Positions 8,070 to 10,000 of a stretch of DNA of 10,000 nt are shown here, in pieces. Every line of letters starts with the position of its first letter. The first letter of the stretch is position 1. Source of the stretch: Stramonita haemastoma (lineage: Eukaryota > Mollusca > Gastropoda > Neogastropoda > Muricidae). The notes under the pieces are model-generated. The model was not told the origin of the DNA and ran no database searches. It saw only the letters and a list, made by a program, of their open reading frames with translations. Position numbers and translations under genes: made by a program. The stretch spans positions 3,250,971-3,260,970 of the forward strand of contig CM060323.1 in NCBI GenBank assembly GCA_030674155.1. The letters run 5' to 3'.

Positions 8070-9208
8070 GTCAGGTCGGCCCTCAGTCCCCTTGTGTGTC
8101 AACGGTGTTTCCTGTGTCACCCTGTATTTTCCTTGGCCGTTCTGTTTCTTGTGCCTCTCTGTGTTTCCCGTGACGTTTTAAATTTCCCATATGTCATTCA
8201 GTGTTTCCTGTATCACTCTTTTTGTCTTTTGTCGTTCAGTGTATCATGTGTTGCTGTGATTTCTGTGCCATTCTGCGTTTTCTGTCACCGTGTGTTTCCT
8301 GCGTCATTCTGTTTTTTCTGTGTTGTGTGTTTTCTGTCACCATGTTTCCTGTGTCATTTTGTATTTCATGTGTCATTCTGTTTTCTATGTCATTTTGTAT
8401 TTCATGTGTCATTCTGTTTTCTGTGTCATTTTGTATTTCATGTGTCATTCTGTTTTCTGTGTCATTTTGTATTTCATGTGTCATTCTGTTTTCTGTGTCA
8501 TTTTGTATTTCATGTGTCATTCTGTTTTCTGTGTCATTTTGTATTTCATGTGTCATTCTGTTTTCTGTGTCATTCTGTATTTCATGTGTCATTCTGTTTT
8601 TTTTCCGTGTTGTGTGTTTTCTGTCACCATGTTTCCTGTGTCATTCTGTATTTCATGTGTCATTCTGTTTTTTTCCGTGTTGTGTGTTTTCTGTCACCAT
8701 GTTTTCTGTGTCATTCTGTTTTCTGTGTCATTCTGTATTTCATGTGTCATTCTGTTTTTTTCCGTGTTGTGTGTTTTCTGTCACCCAGAGTTTCCTGTGT
8801 CGTTCGGTGTTTTCTGTGTCATTGTGTGTTGTCCGTCATTTTGTGTTTCCTACGTCATTGTGTTCTGTCTTTTTGGCCGGCGTTTTAATGACAGAAAAGT
8901 CCTACCGTTTGGGCAAAGTTCATCCATCCTCTTAACCGGTCCAGCAGGACCAAGTGTTATTCTATCAGGTTTCAGCATGTTACAAACTGAATCTGCACAT
9001 TAACGCCATTAAAAAAAAAAAATTGTACATTTGACGTCACTGTGTTTTGTGTACGTATGCAGGACACTACATTTCGTGTGTATGCGCTTATTGTTTTGTC
9101 GCAATTGACTGTTGTATTGACGACCTGGTGCTTTGCGTTGACGTCATTCACAATTTTGCTAACGTCACTGCATCTTGCGTTGACCTCCTGCTGCGGTCTT
9201 GTGTGCAG
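8070..9208 (+). other. intron between the two HELZ2-like exons
   Basis: The donor is GACAG|GTCAGG (GT at 8070-8071) and the acceptor is GGTCTTGTGTGCAG (AG at 9207-9208). The exon before leaves two codon bases (AG) and the exon after supplies one (A), giving an uninterrupted Val-Asp-Arg-Arg-Ala-Gln join. A second GT five bases downstream of the donor (CAGGTCAG|GTCGG) would shift the frame. The intron is 1,139 bp, of which about 790 bp is minisatellite. The remainder (8890-9190) has an A run at 9010-9021 and no other feature. Reading through the donor gives a Cys/Phe/Leu-rich tail to a stop at 8179-8181, which is intronic. Confidence 0.8.
8094..8880. repeat. 17-19 bp / 36-bp hierarchical minisatellite in intron
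   Basis: The core (about 8360-8600) is a 36-bp unit made of two related halves, TGTGTCATTCTGTTTTC and TGTGTCATTTTGTATTTCA, repeated about seven times with almost no change. On both sides the halves become more diverged (from about 8094 and to about 8880). A longer segment containing GTGTTGTGTGTTTTCTGTCA recurs near 8319, 8607, 8677 and 8764, showing a higher-order arrangement. Because 36 is divisible by three, frames stay open: the plus strand gives Cys/Phe/Val-rich 12-residue repeats, and the minus strand (8236-8592) gives MTHEIQNDTENR repeats. Both are considered by-products. Confidence 0.93.
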
Positions 9209-9297
9209 ACGTGCACAGGAGTTGTTGCTGCTCCTGGAAGACGAAGGCTGCGAAGTGGCCAGAGCCTTGGCCTACGGTGATGCCATGCCCGAGCTAG
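9209..9297 (+). CDS. HELZ2-like protein, short exon after the RNB-region exon
   Basis: This 89-nt exon begins after the acceptor AG at 9207-9208 and encodes RAQELLLLLEDEGCEVARAL plus AYGDAMPEL. It follows the last codons of the main exon (EILPKSVVDR) in phase, restoring an arginine across the junction. From memory, HELZ2-type proteins have a basic D-R-R followed by a helical stretch at this place, before the C-terminal superfamily 1 helicase. The donor is taken as CTAG|GTCAGC (GT at 9298-9299), leaving one codon base. An alternative donor, ACG|GTGATG near 9276, is also possible. The next exon, expected to lead into the helicase, is outside the window. Confidence 0.75.
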
Positions 9298-9368
9298 GTC
9301 AGCTTTTATCATATATACCCCAGTCCGTCTGGATGGATGGCTGGTGGGCTGTTTCTATGTCTGTTTAT

Positions 9369-9735
9369 ATGTAGGCTGTCTTTTACTTAATTTTCATTTT
9401 CATGTAGGCTGTCTTTTACTTATTTTTTATGTAGGCTGTCTTTTACTTATTTTTATGTAGGCTGTCTTTTACTTATTTTTATGTAGGCTGTCATTTACTT
9501 ATTTTAATTTTTATGTAGGCTGTCTTTTACTTATTTTTTTATGTAGGCTGTCTTTTACTTATTTTTATGTAGGCTGTCTTTTACTTATTTTTTATGTAGG
9601 CTGTCTTTTACTTATTTTTATGTAGGCTGTCTTTTACTTATTTTTATGTAGGCTGTCTTTTACTTATTTCTATGTAGGCTGTCTTTTACTTATTTTTATT
9701 TTTATGTAGGCTGTCTTTTATTTATTTTTTATTTT
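9369..9735. repeat. 26-bp intronic minisatellite, 13 copies
   Basis: The unit is ATGTAGGCTGTCTTTTACTT followed by ATTTTT. Thirteen GTAGGCTGTC landmarks are present, most spaced 24-28 bp apart and a few at about 33-34 because of extra T/A-rich filler. One diverged copy (GTAGGTTGTC) lies further on, near 9801. The array begins about 70 bp after the exon's donor site. Each unit places a T-rich stretch before TAG|G, so it resembles a weak 3' splice site. Confidence 0.95.
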
Positions 9736-9902
9736 TGTACTTGGCAACTGGCTGGCTGGCTGGTCAGCTGTCTGTCCATATGTCTGTTTGCCTGTCTATA
9801 TGTAGGTTGTCTTTTTTTTTTATCCTTTCCATTATAGGTTTGTTTTTGGCTAACGCACACAAATCAGTCTTGCTGTCAACATCATCATACATTTGTTCTG
9901 CA

Positions 9903-10000
9903 CAGACACGCAGGCACGCACGCAGGCACGCACACACGCACGCACACACGCACGCACGCACGCACGCACGCACGTACGCGCGCGCGCGCGCGCGCGCGCG
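9903..10000. repeat. (ACGC)n tetranucleotide tract running into (CG)12
   Basis: ACGC/GCAC repeats with ACAC interruptions extend from about 9903 to 9976. They are followed by pure CG from 9977 to the last base (24 bases, 12 copies), so the true length is cut by the window edge. The entire tract alternates purine and pyrimidine, the pattern most favourable for Z-DNA, and is dense in CpG. Confidence 0.95.

Larger units (their letters stand above)
9298..10000 (+). other. intron after the 89-nt exon, continues past window
   Basis: No further exon is seen. It contains a 26-bp tandem array, a short (CTGG)n run near 9748-9762, one diverged array copy near 9801, and the ACGC/(CG)n tract at the end. 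A minus-strand frame at 9764-9973 is only translated ACGC repeat (Arg-Ala-Cys-Val) plus flank. Confidence 0.7.

Noticed and set aside
8070..8181. Protein C-terminus continuing to the stop at 8179-8181
   Set aside because: The sequence changes abruptly into minisatellite-like Cys/Phe/Leu text after a good donor, and a phase-matched exon is present at 9209.
9764..9973. Minus-strand 69-codon open frame rich in Arg-Ala-Cys-Val
   Set aside because: It is the translated ACGC tandem repeat plus flanking intron.

Overview
This window is animal nuclear DNA from an intron-containing, repeat-rich genome. One gene can be supported: a plus-strand segment of a HELZ2-like protein (helicase with zinc finger 2; RNase II/RNB family). 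Its large coding exon (about 4407-8069) carries two cold-shock-like RNA-binding folds, a complete RNB exoribonuclease catalytic domain, an S1-like region and the conserved HELZ2-type region after it. A short second exon (9209-9297) joins it in matching codon phase. The zinc-finger/first-helicase part and the C-terminal helicase, expected from the family, would lie outside the window. Large families of HELZ2-like genes and tRNA-derived SINEs of the kind seen here suggest a mollusc, plausibly a caenogastropod snail. That is inference from remembered family and repeat types, not a database match.

Layout. 1-690: a 34-bp minisatellite of about 20 copies. 691-4406: non-coding DNA, probably upstream intron, with a TCA/TGG compound microsatellite, a (TG)36 tract, a short direct repeat, two poly-C runs, a minus-strand SINE-like block (about 2545-2830), a plus-strand SINE-like block with a (TCA)n tail (about 3140-3530), and an apparently plain stretch ending in a strong splice acceptor. 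4407-8069: the main exon. 8070-9208: an intron, most of it a 17-19/36-bp minisatellite. 9209-9297: the 89-nt exon. 9298-10000: the next intron, with a 26-bp minisatellite of 13 copies and an ACGC/(CG)12 tract that runs off the window end.

The most important observation is a single-base frameshift near 5812, inside the RNB domain and just after the four catalytic aspartates. Before it the protein reads in one frame and after it in another, with consensus RNB sequence on both sides and no other lesion in about 3.66 kb. This is either a sequence or assembly error, a segregating null allele, or a very young pseudogene. The many other long open frames are by-products of tandem repeats, not genes.
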